Below are positions 35,668 to 44,599 of a DNA stretch of 64,000 nucleotides, piece after piece (the first letter of the stretch is position 1; each line of letters begins with the position of its first letter). Source of the DNA: Mycobacterium saskatchewanense (GTDB lineage Bacteria > Actinomycetota > Actinomycetes > Mycobacteriales > Mycobacteriaceae); the NCBI RefSeq assembly GCF_010729105.1, contig NZ_AP022573.1, positions 2,976,001 through 3,040,000 on the forward strand. Direction: 5' to 3'. The notes beneath the pieces were generated by a model that made no database searches, had not been told where the DNA came from, and saw only the letters and a program-made list of their open reading frames with translations. The position numbers and the translations under genes are program-made.

Positions 35668-36728
35668 GGCGATTTGGGCCTGATGATCCATCGTTCCTGG
35701 ATCAGCCCGCGCAGGTAGTCGGCGAGGCTGGCCGGCAGCTTGCCCGGCTGGTAGAAGAAGTCGAACATCGCCGCGAGCAATGGCGCCGGGATCACGCCAT
35801 AGACGTTGACGTTGAACCCGGGTCCGGAGCCCACCACCTCGCCCAGCTCGGTGGCATAGGTCGGTAGCCGTTTGAGCGCCTCGGTGATGTAGTCCCGACG
35901 CTGGTTGAGGTTGTCCAGCACCGCATTCAGCTTGGACAGGGCCGGTCCGAATTCCTTGCGGTTGTCGGCCACGAACCCGGAGATCTGCGCCGAGACGTCG
36001 TCGATGCCCGAGATCAACTGGCCCAGCGCGGCCCGCCGCTCGTCGAGCGCGGCGAACAACTCGTTGCCGTCGTCGACCAGCTTGTTGACCTGCTCCGCGC
36101 GCTGCGCCAACACCGAGGTCACCGACTTCGCGTGCGCCAGCAGGCCTTGCAATGCCTCGTCGCGTCGGTTCAGCGTGCGCGACAGCGATGTCACGCCGTC
36201 CAGGGCTCCGCGCAGTTCCGGGGTGGCGTCGTGGAGCGTGTCGGTGAGGACGTTGAGGGCCTGTTCGAACTGCGGCTTGTTCAGGTTGTTCGCGTTGTTA
36301 CCGAGGTCCTCGAGCGCGCCGGCCAACGTGTACGGGGTGGTCGTGCGGCTGAGTGGGATGGTGGTGGCCCGGCCGCCGCCCGCCGGGGTCACCGAAATCG
36401 AGCGCTCGCCGAGGATGGTGTCGGTGCGGATAGCGGCGAGCGACTGGTCTCCGATCACGACGTGGCGATCGACGTTGAAGGTCACCTTCGCGCTGTCGCC
36501 GGCCAGGCTGACCGACTGCACCTTGCCGACCTTGAAGCCGGACACATACACGGAGTTGCCGCCCTTGATGCCGCCGGCATCGCTGAAATACGCCTCGTAC
36601 GTTTTGCCCTGCGGGAAGAACGGCAGGCTCGCATAGCCGAACGCGATGAGCACGACGCAGACCACCAGGACCACACCGAAGATGCCGGTGCGCAGCGGAT
36701 CGCGTTCGCGCTTCGGGTTATTTGACAA
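35664..36728 (-). CDS. mce4C: Mce4C, MCE-family subunit
   Basis: The frame is open to 36764, but the recalled M. tuberculosis protein begins close to NPKRERDPLRTGIF. The TTG at 36728 with AGGTGCGC before it is therefore the likely start (354 residues). It overlaps the mce4B stop by 11 bases. It has a membrane helix (IFGVVLVVCVVLIAFGYASL), an MCE domain (NSVYVSGFKVGKVQSVSLAGD and DTILGERSISVTP) and a helical part, and ends ERWIIRPKSP. It is a Mce4 subunit. Confidence 0.92.
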   Translation of the reverse strand: MSNNPKRERDPLRTGIFGVVLVVCVVLIAFGYASLPFFPQGKTYEAYFSDAGGIKGGNSVYVSGFKVGKVQSVSLAGDSAKVTFNVDRHVVIGDQSLAAIRTDTILGERSISVTPAGGGRATTIPLSRTTTPYTLAGALEDLGNNANNLNKPQFEQALNVLTDTLHDATPELRGALDGVTSLSRTLNRRDEALQGLLAHAKSVTSVLAQRAEQVNKLVDDGNELFAALDERRAALGQLISGIDDVSAQISGFVADNRKEFGPALSKLNAVLDNLNQRRDYITEALKRLPTYATELGEVVGSGPGFNVNVYGVIPAPLLAAMFDFFYQPGKLPASLADYLRGLIQERWIIRPKSP

Positions 36729-37770
36729 AAGCGCACCTCCCCTTGCTCGGATCGACCTGGCCACCCAGGGGGAGCAGGATGTCGCCGCCCACCGGCCCGT
36801 TGATCTTGATCGTCACGGAGCAGAAATAGATGTTGAAGAAGGAGCCGTAGGCCCCCAGCGCGGCCAGCCGCAGGTAGTCCTCGCCCAGCTGCTCGACGTC
36901 GTTGTTCACCTCGGCCTTGCGGTTGTCCAGCTCGGTCGCCAGCGGGCGGGTGTTCTCGATGATGCCCTGGAGCGGCCGTCGCGAGTTCTTCAGCAGCTCC
37001 GTGAGATCCGTCGTGGTCGACGCAAGCGGGGGGATCGCCCCCGCGATGTCGTCCTTGTTCTTGGCCAGTCCGGTGATCAGCTGCTGCAGTTGGTCAACGC
37101 TGGCCGAGAACTGCGCGCTCTTGTGGTCGATGGTGCCCAGCACCGAGTTGAGGTTGGCGATCACGTCGCCGATGAGTTGGTCCCGCTGGCCGAGCGCCGT
37201 CGAGAAGGCGCTGGTGTTGGACAGCACGTCAGACAGCGCCCCGCCCTGGCCCTGCAACAGCTGGATGACGGCACTGCTGATCGTGTTCACCTTGTCGGCG
37301 TCCAGGCCCTTCACCACCGGTCGCAACCCGCCCAACAACGCATCGAGGTCCAGCGCAGGCTGGGTGTGCTGCGAGTTGATGGTGCCGCCCGCCGGGAGCT
37401 TGCGTAGCTCCCCGGGCCCCGACGTGATCTCCAGGAACCGATCGCCGACGAGGTTTTCGTACCGGATCGCCGCCCGCGTCGAGGAATACAGCGTGTAGCG
37501 CCGGTCGACCCCGAACTTCACGTCAATGGTGTTGTCCTGGTTGAGCTTGATGCCGGACACGGCACCGACCGGCACGCCCGCGATGCGGACCTTCTGCCCG
37601 GCTTTCAGCTTGGACACGTCGGTGAAGGTCGCGTGGTAGGTGTTTTCCGCGCCGAAGCGGAAGTCACCGAAGACGATCACCAGGCCCGCGGCGACCAGGA
37701 GCATCGCCACCGTGAACGCGCCGACCTTGATCACCATCGAGCGGTGCGACGGCATCCCCGAGGCCGCCAT
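36718..37770 (-). CDS. mce4B: Mce4B, MCE-family subunit
   Basis: A 350-residue protein with one membrane helix (VIKVGAFTVAMLLVAAGLVIVF), an MCE domain (AGQKVRIAGVPVGAVSGIKLNQDN and NLVGDRFLEITSGPGELRKL) and helical segments. Near the end, FNIYFCSVTIKINGPVG and KGRCAFVK contain two cysteines, as in other Mce B subunits. Its start shares one base with the mce4A stop (TGATG at 37768-37772). Confidence 0.93.
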   Translation of the reverse strand: MAASGMPSHRSMVIKVGAFTVAMLLVAAGLVIVFGDFRFGAENTYHATFTDVSKLKAGQKVRIAGVPVGAVSGIKLNQDNTIDVKFGVDRRYTLYSSTRAAIRYENLVGDRFLEITSGPGELRKLPAGGTINSQHTQPALDLDALLGGLRPVVKGLDADKVNTISSAVIQLLQGQGGALSDVLSNTSAFSTALGQRDQLIGDVIANLNSVLGTIDHKSAQFSASVDQLQQLITGLAKNKDDIAGAIPPLASTTTDLTELLKNSRRPLQGIIENTRPLATELDNRKAEVNNDVEQLGEDYLRLAALGAYGSFFNIYFCSVTIKINGPVGGDILLPLGGQVDPSKGRCAFVK

Positions 37771-38972
37771 CAGAAGTCGTCCCTTTCCGCGAAGGAGCCG
37801 TGGAACAGGAACTGCAGCGTCGAGGGCGCGTCGAACTGCAACTCGGTGAACGGCTCGTACGGGATGTTGGCGTTATCGGTGACCAGGAACGGCGCACGGT
37901 AGAACGAGCCGCCGGTCTGCTTGGTCGGAATATCGGGCAACCCACGGCAGTTCGGGCCGCCGGAGGCATTGACGACCGGCAGGGATTCCGGATAGGTGTA
38001 GGCCGGCGCGCCCAGCACGAAGCTCGACGACGTGAACAGGCCCGCCTTGCGAACGCCGAGCAGGGGGGCGAATTCCTTGATGCCGCGCTCGATGCCCGCG
38101 AACAGGCAGCCGAGTTCCGGCGAATAGTCGTGGGCCACCTTGAGCGGGGCCCGCAGCCGGTTGATGGCGTCGACGAAGTTCTGCTCGGCCGGCTCCACCG
38201 CCTCATAGGCGTTGTTGGCCAGTCCGATCGTCGCCAAGAGTGTGTCGTTGAGGTTGCTCTTCTGGTCCACCACGGTCCTGCTGATCGTCGGCAGGTTGTC
38301 GAAGATGGTGTTGAGGTCCGGGGCGGCGTCGGCGTAGCTGTTCGTCACGATCGCGGTCTTGCGGAAGTCCTCCTGCAGCGCGGGCAGCTTCGGATTAGCC
38401 TGACGCGCCAGAGTGTTCAGGCCGGCGAGCACCCCGCCAACGTCGTCGCCGTGACCGCGCAGCCCCTCGGCCAGCGCGCTCAGGGTCCCGTTCAGCTCCA
38501 CCGGGTCGATCTTGTGCAGCAGGTCGATCAGGGACTGGAACAGCGTATTGACCTCCAGCGCCACGGCCGAGGCCGCGACGTGCGCGTCCGGGCGCAGTGA
38601 GGTCGGCGAAGGGGTCTGTGGCGGAATGAATTCTACCGACTTGGCGCCGAAGATGGTGTTGCCGGCGATGCGAACCGTCGCGTTGGACGGAATGAAATGC
38701 ATGTCGTCGCTGCTGATCGCCAGCGTCAACCGCGCCTGGTCGGCGGCGTAGTCGATGGCCTCGACCTTCCCGACCTGAACGCCGCGGTACTTGACCTTGG
38801 CGCCCTTGTCCATCACCAGGCCCGCGCGGGGAGCCGACACGGTGACGGTGTCGACCGAGGCGAAAGCCGCTGTGTAGGAAAGGTAAGTGAGGGCGGCGAA
38901 CGCCACGATCAGGCTGGCCAGCAGCGCAGCTGCCAGCCGGACACTCGTGCGTCGCGATCCGCCGTCTGCCAT
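37770..38972 (-). CDS. mce4A: Mce4A, MCE-family subunit
   Basis: A 400-residue protein. The membrane helix is LAAALLASLIVAFAALTYL. The MCE domain has KVKYRGVQVGKVEAIDYAAD and GNTIFGAKSVEFIPP. The helical part and a domain with CLFAGIERGIKEFAPLLG and PNCRGLPDIP follow. It begins 19 bases after yrbE4B, without overlap. In M. tuberculosis the Mce4A protein is required for growth on cholesterol. Confidence 0.93.
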   Translation of the reverse strand: MADGGSRRTSVRLAAALLASLIVAFAALTYLSYTAAFASVDTVTVSAPRAGLVMDKGAKVKYRGVQVGKVEAIDYAADQARLTLAISSDDMHFIPSNATVRIAGNTIFGAKSVEFIPPQTPSPTSLRPDAHVAASAVALEVNTLFQSLIDLLHKIDPVELNGTLSALAEGLRGHGDDVGGVLAGLNTLARQANPKLPALQEDFRKTAIVTNSYADAAPDLNTIFDNLPTISRTVVDQKSNLNDTLLATIGLANNAYEAVEPAEQNFVDAINRLRAPLKVAHDYSPELGCLFAGIERGIKEFAPLLGVRKAGLFTSSSFVLGAPAYTYPESLPVVNASGGPNCRGLPDIPTKQTGGSFYRAPFLVTDNANIPYEPFTELQFDAPSTLQFLFHGSFAERDDF

Positions 38973-38991
38973 GTCTTTGAGGGGTCCCCCT

Positions 38992-39834
38992 TCACCCGGA
39001 GAGGTTGAAGTTACCGGACGCCCCGTATACCGCGAGCGAGATGAACAAAGTAATGACGACCACGACGATCAGCGAGGTCCGCACGGCCTGACCCACTGCG
39101 ATGCCGACCCCGATCGGGCCGCCGCTGGCGTTGTAGCCGTAATAGGTGTGGATCAGCATCACCGCGATGGACATCACGATGGCCTGCAGGAAGGACCACA
39201 GCAGATCGGACGGGATGAGAAAGGTATTGAAGTAATGGTCGTAGAGACCCTTGGACTGCCCGTTGATGTAGACCGTGGTGAAGCGCGCCGCGAAGAAGGC
39301 GGCGAGCACCGACAACGAGTAGAGCGGAATGATCGCGACGAGCCCCGCGATCAGCCGGGTCGAGACCAGGTACGACACCGAGTGCACCGCCATGCATTCC
39401 ACGGCGTCGATCTCCTCGGATACCCGCATGGCACCGAGCTGCGCGGTGGCGCCGGCGCCAATGGTGGCCGCCAGCGCGATACCCGCGATCACCGGGGCGA
39501 CGACGCGCACGTTGAGGAAGGCGGACAAGAACCCGGTCAGCGCCTCGATACCGATATTACCCAGGGACGAATAGCCTTGCACCGCAATGACCCCGCCGGA
39601 TGCCAGCGTCAGGAAAGCCGCGACACCGACAGTTCCCCCGATCATCACCAGAGCGCCCGCACCCAGGGTCATCTCGGCGATGTTGCGGATCGTCTCCTTC
39701 CGGTACCGGGTGAGCGCGTTGGGGATATAGCGCAGGGTTTCGCCGAAAAACAATGCCTGCTCGCCGAAGTCGTCGACCGGCCCCTGCAGCTTGGAGACCG
39801 CGTTGCGCAGCCGGTAGGTGAGGTCGTAGCTCAT
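38992..39834 (-). CDS. yrbE4B: YrbE4B, Mce4 ABC-type permease subunit
   Basis: A 280-residue MlaE-family permease with about five helices. The family signature is seen as QGYSSLGNIGIEALTGF, followed by PVIAGIALAATIGAGATAQLGAMRVSEEIDAVECMAV, which forms the conserved EQ-loop-like segment. It pairs with YrbE4A to form the inner-membrane channel of the importer. Its ATPase (MceG/Mkl) is encoded elsewhere in mycobacteria. It follows yrbE4A by 18 bases. Confidence 0.94.
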   Translation of the reverse strand: MSYDLTYRLRNAVSKLQGPVDDFGEQALFFGETLRYIPNALTRYRKETIRNIAEMTLGAGALVMIGGTVGVAAFLTLASGGVIAVQGYSSLGNIGIEALTGFLSAFLNVRVVAPVIAGIALAATIGAGATAQLGAMRVSEEIDAVECMAVHSVSYLVSTRLIAGLVAIIPLYSLSVLAAFFAARFTTVYINGQSKGLYDHYFNTFLIPSDLLWSFLQAIVMSIAVMLIHTYYGYNASGGPIGVGIAVGQAVRTSLIVVVVITLFISLAVYGASGNFNLSG

Positions 39835-39852
39835 CGCGGGTTCACCTGCTCA

Positions 39853-40617
39853 TCACTTGGCCGTGACTCGGACACCGACGGCCGTCATCACGACGTTGAT
39901 GACGAACAGGCAGATGAACGCGTAGACGACGGTTTCGTTCACGGCGTTTCCGACGCCCTTGGGGCCGCCCTTGACCGTCAAGCCGCGGTAACAGCCGACC
40001 AGCCCGGCCATCACGCCGAACAGCAGCGCTTTGATCTCGGCGAGAACCAGTTCCCGCAGCCCGGTGAGCACGGTCAGCCCGTTGATGAAAGCACCCGGGT
40101 TGACGCCCTGAAGGAAGACGGAGAACACGTATCCGCCGGACAGGCCGATCGCACAGACGAGGCCGTTGAGCAACAGCGCCACGACGGTGGACGCCAGCAC
40201 GCGCGGGACCACGAGCCGTTGGATCGGGTCGATGCCGAGCACCCGCATGGCGTCGATCTCTTCGCGGATCGTGCGCGCCCCGAGGTCGGCGCAGATCGCG
40301 GTCGCGCCCGCCCCAGCCACCACGAGCACCGTCACCACCGGCCCCAACTGCGTGATGGTGCCGAATGCCGTTCCCGCGCCGGACAAGTCGGCGGCGCCGA
40401 TCTCGCGGAGCAGGATGTTCAGGGTGAACGCCACGAGGACGGTGAACGGGATGGACACCAGGAGCGTGGGCACCAGGGACACCCGGGCGATCATCCAGGT
40501 CTGTTCCAGGAACTCCCCGAACTGGAACGGCCGGCGGAACGCCGCACGGCCGGTGTCGATCATCATTTCGAAGAACCCGCCGACAGCACGGGCGGGAACC
40601 GCGAGTTGCTCGATCAA
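39853..40617 (-). CDS. yrbE4A: YrbE4A, Mce4 ABC-type permease subunit
   Basis: A 254-residue MlaE-family permease, first gene of the mce4 operon. Family segments are VSIPFTVLVAFTLNILLREIG and GAGATAICADLGARTIREEIDAMRVLGIDPIQRLVVPRVLAS, the conserved cytoplasmic loop that meets the ATPase. The protein has about five helices. Upstream is a 234-base region without genes that holds a near-consensus KstR site, consistent with the known KstR control of this operon. Confidence 0.94.
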   Translation of the reverse strand: MIEQLAVPARAVGGFFEMMIDTGRAAFRRPFQFGEFLEQTWMIARVSLVPTLLVSIPFTVLVAFTLNILLREIGAADLSGAGTAFGTITQLGPVVTVLVVAGAGATAICADLGARTIREEIDAMRVLGIDPIQRLVVPRVLASTVVALLLNGLVCAIGLSGGYVFSVFLQGVNPGAFINGLTVLTGLRELVLAEIKALLFGVMAGLVGCYRGLTVKGGPKGVGNAVNETVVYAFICLFVINVVMTAVGVRVTAK

Positions 40618-40801
40618 CTCCGCACCCCCCTCTGCTGCTCGCGGCGAAGCCTATGTGCCGCCTTTGCATTGCCTTCGGTCGCTTGCGGCTCGGTGTGAGC
40701 CGGATCATATTAACTCAGATGGACTTCACGGTGTCAATGAACACGAATTCCGTATCAGAAGCGTTAATTTGCAGGTCAGGACCGTTGTGCCGTTATCAAT
40801 C

Positions 40802-40815
40802 TGACACACGTTCTA
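40802..40815. promoter_or_regulatory. KstR-like site upstream of yrbE4A, one mismatch
   Basis: TGACACACGTTCTA fits TnnAACnnGTTnnA except that the first half-site is CAC instead of AAC. It lies in the region between yrbE4A (start 40617) and the 3' end of hsd4A (40852), the expected promoter zone of the mce4 operon, which KstR represses in related mycobacteria. The distance to the start, 185 bases, is long. Confidence 0.5.
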
Positions 40816-40851
40816 CCTCAGATTTCCCTCCGGTCATACGGCGGTAGGCCG

Positions 40852-41766
40852 CTATTGCTCCATCAGCCCGACCGCGGAAAAGTTCTTTTCGGGATCGCGC
40901 CCAGCAAAGTATTTCTGCAACGTCGCGCTAAGTTCGGCAGGGTCCCACGCCGCCCCCTCGGCGCTGAACTTATGCTCGGCGGTCGGTGCCGCAACCAGCG
41001 TCACCTGGGGACCATAGACGATGAATACCTGACCGTTGACCTCGGCCGACGCCGGGGACGACAGGAACTGCACGAGTTTGACCACGTGTTCGGGTGACAG
41101 CGGGTCGATCTGCCCCTCACCCACCTCCGGCGCGGCGCCGAAGACGTCGGCCGTCATCGCGGTGCGGGCCCGGGGGCAGATGGCATTGGCGCAGATGCCG
41201 TAGCGGCCCAGTGCCCGCGCGGCGGTGAGGGTCAGCGAGATGATGCCCGCCTTGGCGGCGCCGTAGTTGGCCTGACCCACCGGGCCGACCAGACCGGCCT
41301 CCGAGGCCGTGTTGACGATCCGGCCGTAGATCGATCCGCCGGCGTCCTTGGCCTTGGCGCGCCAGTAGGTGGCCGCGTTGCGGGTCAGCAGGAAGTGGCC
41401 GCGCAGGTGCACGGCGATCACCTGGTCCCACTCCTCGTCGGACATGTTGAACAGCATGCGGTCGCGGGTGATCCCGGCGTTGTTGACCACAATGTCGAGC
41501 CCGCCGAGCCCGTCGGCGGTGGCGACCAACTCGTCGGCGGTCGACCGCTGGCTGATGTCGCCGGCCACCGCGATCGCTTTCGAACCGGCGGCGTTGATCT
41601 CGTCGATGACGTCGGAGCCGTCGAGGCCGGCGGCCATGTCGTTGACGACGACCGTCGCCCCGAGCCGAGCCAGGCCGAGCGCTTCTGCCCGACCCAGTCC
41701 CGCGGCCGCACCGGTCACCACCGCGACCTTCCCGGAGAGATCGGTCGCGTTCGTGCTGCTAGTCAA
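40852..41766 (-). CDS. hsd4A: Hsd4A, steroid/hydroxyacyl-CoA dehydrogenase
   Basis: A 304-residue SDR-type dehydrogenase. It has the glycine motif TGAAAGLGRAE (residues 18-28), NNAG, and the active site Y-G-A-A-K, with NICP-like ANAICPRART after it. The C-terminal extension of about 45 residues (AEHKFSAEGAAWDPAELSATLQKYF) is typical of this group. Mycobacterial Hsd4A acts on the 17-beta-hydroxy group of steroids and on side-chain beta-hydroxyacyl-CoA. It follows fdxD by 34 bases, so both lie in one unit controlled from the KstR site at 42090. Confidence 0.92.
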   Translation of the reverse strand: MTSSTNATDLSGKVAVVTGAAAGLGRAEALGLARLGATVVVNDMAAGLDGSDVIDEINAAGSKAIAVAGDISQRSTADELVATADGLGGLDIVVNNAGITRDRMLFNMSDEEWDQVIAVHLRGHFLLTRNAATYWRAKAKDAGGSIYGRIVNTASEAGLVGPVGQANYGAAKAGIISLTLTAARALGRYGICANAICPRARTAMTADVFGAAPEVGEGQIDPLSPEHVVKLVQFLSSPASAEVNGQVFIVYGPQVTLVAAPTAEHKFSAEGAAWDPAELSATLQKYFAGRDPEKNFSAVGLMEQ

Positions 41767-41800
41767 TTTATGAATACCTCTAGTCTTTCGGTGCCGCGCT

Positions 41801-41992
41801 CTAGTCCTGACGCAGCAGAGCCGCGCGTGGGCATTCTGCGATCGCCTGCTCGGCCAACTGCTCCTGGTCTGCGGGGATGGGGTCGAGCTTCACGACCGCG
41901 TAGTCCTCGTCGTCCAGGTCGAAGATATCCGGCGCGATCCCCAGACACACCGCATTCCCTTCGCACCGGTCACGGTCCACGATCACGCGCAC
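41801..41992 (-). CDS. fdxD: FdxD, 3Fe-4S ferredoxin
   Basis: A 63-residue ferredoxin with GTG start at 41992 and AGGAGGG upstream. Three cysteines are visible (C10, C16 and C54 in AECPRA), the ligand set of a single 3Fe-4S cluster, with alanine where a fourth cysteine would be. It probably delivers electrons to a cytochrome P450. Steroid-oxidising P450s such as CYP142 (61072-62292) are possible partners, but this is inference. It diverges from fadE26 with the KstR palindrome at 42090-42103 between them. Confidence 0.92.
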   Translation of the reverse strand: MRVIVDRDRCEGNAVCLGIAPDIFDLDDEDYAVVKLDPIPADQEQLAEQAIAECPRAALLRQD

Positions 41993-42089
41993 AGCACCCT
42001 CCTAGAAGATGGCCGTCTCGTTCCGTCAGTATGCAGGTCCACCATAGGGCCCCGAAGCCGCGGGGGAAATGGTCGCTGGATTCACAGAC

Positions 42090-42103
42090 TAGAACGTGTT
42101 ACA
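42090..42103. promoter_or_regulatory. KstR operator between fdxD and fadE26
   Basis: TAGAACGTGTTACA fits the KstR consensus TnnAACnnGTTnnA at every fixed position. It lies 98 bases from the fdxD start and 80 bases from the fadE26 start, so it can repress both divergent units until the cholesterol-derived acyl-CoA inducer is present. Confidence 0.85.
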
Positions 42104-42182
42104 ACCGGGAAGGCGAACGGGTAGCCGTTGGTTGCGGTGCGGCTTGTGACGTGGAACGAACTCAATATGAAGGACGGCTGAA

Positions 42183-43364
42183 ATGCGCATCAGTTACACC
42201 CCCGAACAGGAGGAGCTGCGTCGCGAGCTGCGGTCGTACTTCACCACGCTGATGACACCGGAGCGCCGCGAGGCGTTGAGCTCGACACAGGGCGAGATCG
42301 GGATCGGCAACGTGTACCGCGAGACCGTCGCCCAGATGGGTAAGGACGGGTGGCTCACCCTTAACTGGCCCAAGGAGTACGGCGGCCAGGACCGCTCCCC
42401 CATGGACTCGCTGATCTTCACCGACGAGGCCGCCATCGCCGGTGCTCCCGTGCCGTTTCTGACGATCAACAGCGTCGCGCCGACGATCATGGCCTTCGGC
42501 ACCGATGAGCAGAAGAAGTTCTTCCTGCCCAAGATCGCCGCCGGGGACCTGCACTTCTCGATCGGTTACTCCGAGCCCGGAGCGGGCACCGACCTGGCCA
42601 ATCTGCGCACCTCCGCCGTCCGCGACGGCGACGACTACGTCATCAACGGCCAGAAGATGTGGACCAGCCTAATCCAGTACGCCGACTGGGTGTGGCTCGC
42701 GGTCCGCACCAACCCCGAAGCCAAGAAACACCGCGGGATCTCGATGCTGGTGGTGCCGACGACCGCCGAGGGCTTCTCCTGGACGCCCGTGCACACCATG
42801 GCCGGCCCGGACACCAGCGCCACCTACTACTCCGACGTGCGGGTGCCGGTGACCAACCTGATCGGCGAGGAGAACGGCGGCTGGAAGCTGGTGACCAACC
42901 AGCTCAACCACGAGCGGGTCGCCCTGGTGTCGGCGCAACCGATCATCGTGGCCCTGCGGGAGGTCCGTGAGTGGGCGCAACACACCAAGGACGCCAGCGG
43001 GGCGCGGCTCATCGACTCGGAGTGGGTTCAGATCAACCTGGCCCGCGTGCATGCCAAGGCCGAGGTCCTCAAATTGATCAACTGGGAGCTGGCGTCGGCG
43101 GCGAGCGAGAATTTGTCGCCGGCGGACGCCTCGGCGGCCAAGGTGTTCGGCACCGAGCTGGCCACAGAGGCCTACCGGCTGCTGATGGAGGTGCTGGGCA
43201 CGGCCGCGACGGTGCGCCAGGATTCGCCGGGCGCGCTGCTGCGCGGCCGGGTCGAGCGGATGCACCGCGCCTGCCTGATCCTGACCTTCGGCGGCGGTAC
43301 CAACGAGGTGCAGCGCGACATCATCGGCATGGTGGCGCTGGGCCTGCCGCGAGCCAACCGCTGA
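42183..43364 (+). CDS. fadE26: FadE26, acyl-CoA dehydrogenase subunit for sterol side chain
   Basis: A 393-residue acyl-CoA dehydrogenase-fold protein of normal length. Features are the FAD-binding segment FSIGYSEPGAGTDLANLRT and MWTSLIQYADWVW, the loop NHERVALVS, and the C-terminal FGGGTNEVQRDIIGMVALGLPR. In M. tuberculosis FadE26 and FadE27 form an alpha2beta2 complex (ChsE4-ChsE5) that oxidises the cholesterol side-chain acyl-CoA. The next gene here is fadE27, 25 bases downstream, which supports this complex. The KstR site is 80 bases upstream. Confidence 0.93.
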   Translation: MRISYTPEQEELRRELRSYFTTLMTPERREALSSTQGEIGIGNVYRETVAQMGKDGWLTLNWPKEYGGQDRSPMDSLIFTDEAAIAGAPVPFLTINSVAPTIMAFGTDEQKKFFLPKIAAGDLHFSIGYSEPGAGTDLANLRTSAVRDGDDYVINGQKMWTSLIQYADWVWLAVRTNPEAKKHRGISMLVVPTTAEGFSWTPVHTMAGPDTSATYYSDVRVPVTNLIGEENGGWKLVTNQLNHERVALVSAQPIIVALREVREWAQHTKDASGARLIDSEWVQINLARVHAKAEVLKLINWELASAASENLSPADASAAKVFGTELATEAYRLLMEVLGTAATVRQDSPGALLRGRVERMHRACLILTFGGGTNEVQRDIIGMVALGLPRANR

Positions 43365-43389
43365 ACCTCTTCTCTTAAGGACCGACACC

Positions 43390-44487
43390 ATGGATTTCAC
43401 CACCACCGAAGCCGCCCAAGACCTCGGAAACCTGGTCGACAGCATTGTCGATGCGGTGTGCACGCCCGAGCACCAGCGCGAGCTGGACGGTCTGGAGCAC
43501 CGCTTCGACCGCGACCTGTGGCGCAAGCTCGTCGACGCCGACATCCTGACCAGCGCCTCGCCGGCGTCGCTGGGCGGTGACGGTTTCGGACTCCTCGAAC
43601 AGGTCGCCGTGCTGGTGGCGCTCGGCCATCGGCTGGCCGCGGTGCCCTACCTGGAATCGGTGATGCTGGGTGCCGGCGCCCTGGCCCGGTTCGGCTCGGA
43701 CGAGCTGCAGCAGAGCTGGGGCGCGCCGGCCGTCGCGGGTGAAAAGATCGTCACGGTCGCGGTTTTGGGCGAGATGGGCGAGGGTCCGGTGCAGGCCGCC
43801 CGCGCCGGTGACGGCTACCGCCTCACCGGCACCCGAACCCAGGTCGGTTTCGGCCCGGTGGCCGACGCCTTCCTGGTCGCGGCCGAAACGGACTCCGGCT
43901 CTGCGGTCTTCGTGGTCACCGCCGACGATCCGGGGGTTTCGGTGACGCCCATGGAGACCACCGGGCTGGGCTGCGTCGGGCACCTGGCGCTGGAGGGCAC
44001 CGAGGTGAGCGGAAGCCGTCTGCTGGGTGGCCCCGAGGTCGTCGTGTGGCTCGACACCCTCACCGCCCTGGGCCGCAGCGCGTTTCAGTTGGGCGTGCTC
44101 GAGCGGGGACTCCAGCTGACCGCCGAATATGCCCGCGAGCGCGAGCAATTCGACCGCCCGATCGGCAGTTTCCAGGCCGTGGCCCAGCGGCTGGCCGACG
44201 GGTACATCGACGTCAAAGGCTTGCGGCTGACGCTCACCCAGGCCGCGTGGCGGGTCTCGGAGGACATCCCCGCCGAGATCGACGTGGCGAGCGCGGCGTT
44301 CTGGGCCGCCGACGCGGGTCACCGGGTCGCGCACACCATCGTGCACGTGCACGGCGGCGTCGGCGTCGACACCGATCACCCGGTACACCGCTACTTCCTG
44401 GCCGCCAAGGAGGCGGAGTTCGCACTCGGCGGTGCCACCGGCCAGCTGCGCCGCATTGGCCGCGAACTGGCGGACACCCCTGCTTAG
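43390..44487 (+). CDS. fadE27: FadE27, acyl-CoA dehydrogenase subunit
   Basis: A 365-residue acyl-CoA dehydrogenase-like protein, partner of FadE26. It has the ETTGLGCVGHLALEG segment, QLGVLERGLQLTAEYAREREQFDRPIGSFQAVAQRLAD and the nucleotide-binding C-terminal HGGVGVDTDHPVHRY. The FAD-binding region is less conserved than in FadE26, as expected in the heteromeric steroid enzymes, where the two subunits share one FAD site. It ends at TAG 44485-44487, which is also the first part of a 58-bp tandem duplication before fadD17. Confidence 0.93.
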   Translation: MDFTTTEAAQDLGNLVDSIVDAVCTPEHQRELDGLEHRFDRDLWRKLVDADILTSASPASLGGDGFGLLEQVAVLVALGHRLAAVPYLESVMLGAGALARFGSDELQQSWGAPAVAGEKIVTVAVLGEMGEGPVQAARAGDGYRLTGTRTQVGFGPVADAFLVAAETDSGSAVFVVTADDPGVSVTPMETTGLGCVGHLALEGTEVSGSRLLGGPEVVVWLDTLTALGRSAFQLGVLERGLQLTAEYAREREQFDRPIGSFQAVAQRLADGYIDVKGLRLTLTQAAWRVSEDIPAEIDVASAAFWAADAGHRVAHTIVHVHGGVGVDTDHPVHRYFLAAKEAEFALGGATGQLRRIGRELADTPA

Positions 44488-44599
44488 CCCGGCGACGATG
44501 CGGTCCGTGCAACGGACCGAGGAGGAGTCGGGCCATCGTGTTTAGCCCGGCGACGATGCGGTCCGTGCAACGGACCGAGGAGGAGTCGGGCCATCGTGT
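44484..44599. repeat. 58-bp tandem duplication spanning the fadE27 stop and fadD17 start
   Basis: A 58-base unit (44484-44541) is repeated exactly at 44542-44599. Each copy begins with the TTAG that forms the fadE27 stop, contains a hairpin (CGGTCCGT, loop, ACGGACCG) and the ribosome site GAGGAGGAG, and ends in the GTG start of fadD17. TTAGC flanks both ends. Because 58 is not a multiple of 3, the first copy's GTG (44538) opens a separate 21-codon frame that stops at TAG 44601-44603, five bases past the real start at 44596. Confidence 0.9.

Noticed and set aside
35668..35691. Earlier start for mce4D
   Set aside because: It would extend into mce4C, while the start at 35667 gives the ATGA overlap seen at several junctions of this operon.
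38887..40698. Long + strand frame over mce4A-yrbE4
   Set aside because: It is antisense to the well-defined mce4A, yrbE4B and yrbE4A genes, is rich in charged residues and has no recognisable motif.
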